Positions 63,577 through 64,000 of a DNA stretch of 64,000 nt are shown piece after piece. Origin of the DNA: Hyphomicrobiales bacterium. Lineage in GTDB: Bacteria > Pseudomonadota > Alphaproteobacteria > Rhizobiales > Aestuariivirgaceae. Under the pieces are notes generated by a model. It had not been told where the DNA came from and did not search any database. It saw only the letters and a program-made list of their open reading frames with translations. The position numbers and the translations under genes are program-made. Within the stretch, counting starts at the first letter, position 1; every line of letters starts with the position of its first letter. The stretch is from the NCBI GenBank assembly GCA_025359265.1, contig JANYHB010000001.1, positions 1-64,000 on the forward strand, read 5' to 3'.

Positions 63577-64000
63577 TCTTCTGCCTCGCGCTCCACTTTC
63601 CACTGAGACAAAAGCTTCAAGCGCGGCTCTCGATATTTTTCTGCCAGAACATTCATCGCGTTGATCCGATCTGTGCGGAAATGCCGGAAGCCTTTGCGCA
63701 ACTCGCACCAAGCCACCACTATGCGCTGGCTATCAAAATAAGAAATGGCCAAAGGCCAAATCACGCGGCTGCTTGCTGCGCCCCGCTCATCGCCATAGGC
63801 AATATGCACTTTGCTTTGCGCACGGATGGCCACGCGTAACGCGCCCATATCAACCTTGTCTTCCGGCATTCCAAATTTGGGCGGCGTGATTAAGGGCGCG
63901 TCATAAAAAAACGGACGCAGCGCTTCCGGCAAAACGGTGCCAATCTTGGCCACAACATCTTCTGCCGCACGCTGCAGCGCCTTATCGCCCCGCCCCTTCA
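63537..64000 (-). CDS. WYL domain-containing transcriptional regulator, C-terminal part (runs off the window)
   Basis: An open frame enters from the right edge (reading KGRGDKALQRAAEDVVAKIG) and ends at 63537. The visible part carries the WYL domain: 'GALRVAIRAQSKVHIAYGDERG', 'SRVIWPLAISYFDSQRIVVAWCELR' and 'FRHFRTDRINAMNVL'. The N-terminal DNA-binding domain lies outside the window. The WYL box reads 'WPLA', within the tolerated variation. YafY-type regulators often sense nucleotides or oligonucleotides; the target is unknown. Confidence 0.88.
   Translation of the reverse strand, partial: KGRGDKALQRAAEDVVAKIGTVLPEALRPFFYDAPLITPPKFGMPEDKVDMGALRVAIRAQSKVHIAYGDERGAASSRVIWPLAISYFDSQRIVVAWCELRKGFRHFRTDRINAMNVLAEKYREPRLKLLSQWKVEREAEDHKSRETWASTAE

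Noticed and set aside
1..64000. CRISPR arrays, rRNA genes, prophage or integrative element
   Set aside because: Reading through both strands I saw no regularly spaced repeats, no rRNA sequence, no phage structural genes and no integrase besides the two insertion sequences.

Overview
The window looks like a chromosomal segment of an alphaproteobacterium, most likely of the order Hyphomicrobiales (Rhizobiales). The evidence is the gene content and order: rpoZ, rsh, pyrE, acpS, lepB, rnc, era and recO in series, a zeta-type F1-ATPase inhibitor beside purC, and a DUF3126, a DUF992 and a DUF1467 gene. A ppx-ppk-hdaA-AI-2E-DUF2066 block lies against purM-purN. Base composition is moderately GC-rich. 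Most genes are packed into operons joined by ATGA, GTGA or TAATG overlaps. I cannot name a genus from the sequence alone.

Layout. 1-2150 is a scarred mobile region. It holds the 3' end of an IS3-family element, a small Cys-containing ORF, and a complete 1051-bp IS630-family element that has truncated a DUF262-type gene. 2218-6908 carries thrS, an outer-membrane beta-barrel gene, yidD and a choline-sulfatase (betC). 6915-17517 is the conserved housekeeping block, interrupted by an oppositely oriented acid phosphatase gene between rsh and rpoZ, followed by mgtE. 17577-23800 has two tRNA-Leu genes, a transglutaminase-like protease, gamma-carbonic anhydrase, cysE, an unusual short locus at 20.8-21.4 kb, an alpha/beta hydrolase, a zinc-finger protein and a YcaQ-type glycosylase.

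23869-28876 has gpt, a soluble hybrid histidine kinase, map, radC and a GNAT. 28838-33548 is a five-gene molybdenum-hydroxylase maturation operon (MoxR, CoxE-like, two XdhC-type proteins and a molybdopterin-binding/MocA fusion) with no structural enzyme genes nearby. 34197-40033 is a tightly coupled operon for carnitine-type betaines: BKACE, carnitine dehydrogenase, acyl-CoA dehydrogenase, ADP-forming CoA ligase and a CaiD-like hydratase. Read together, these could take gamma-butyrobetaine through carnitine to glycine betaine. With betC, the window can plausibly feed the choline/betaine pool from two precursors.

40070-45221 has a metallophosphoesterase, an SDR, two tandem L,D-transpeptidases, pncB, an HpcH/HpaI aldolase and the ATPase inhibitor. 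45422-63576 holds purine biosynthesis (purC-purS-purQ-purL, purB, purM-purN) interleaved with BolA/monothiol glutaredoxin/GST, an orphan branched-chain-type binding protein with a stand-alone Lrp/AsnC ligand-binding domain, rnd, ppx/ppk, hdaA, an AI-2E-family permease and a DUF2066 protein. The window ends inside a WYL-domain regulator. I saw no CRISPR array, rRNA gene, prophage or conjugative module.
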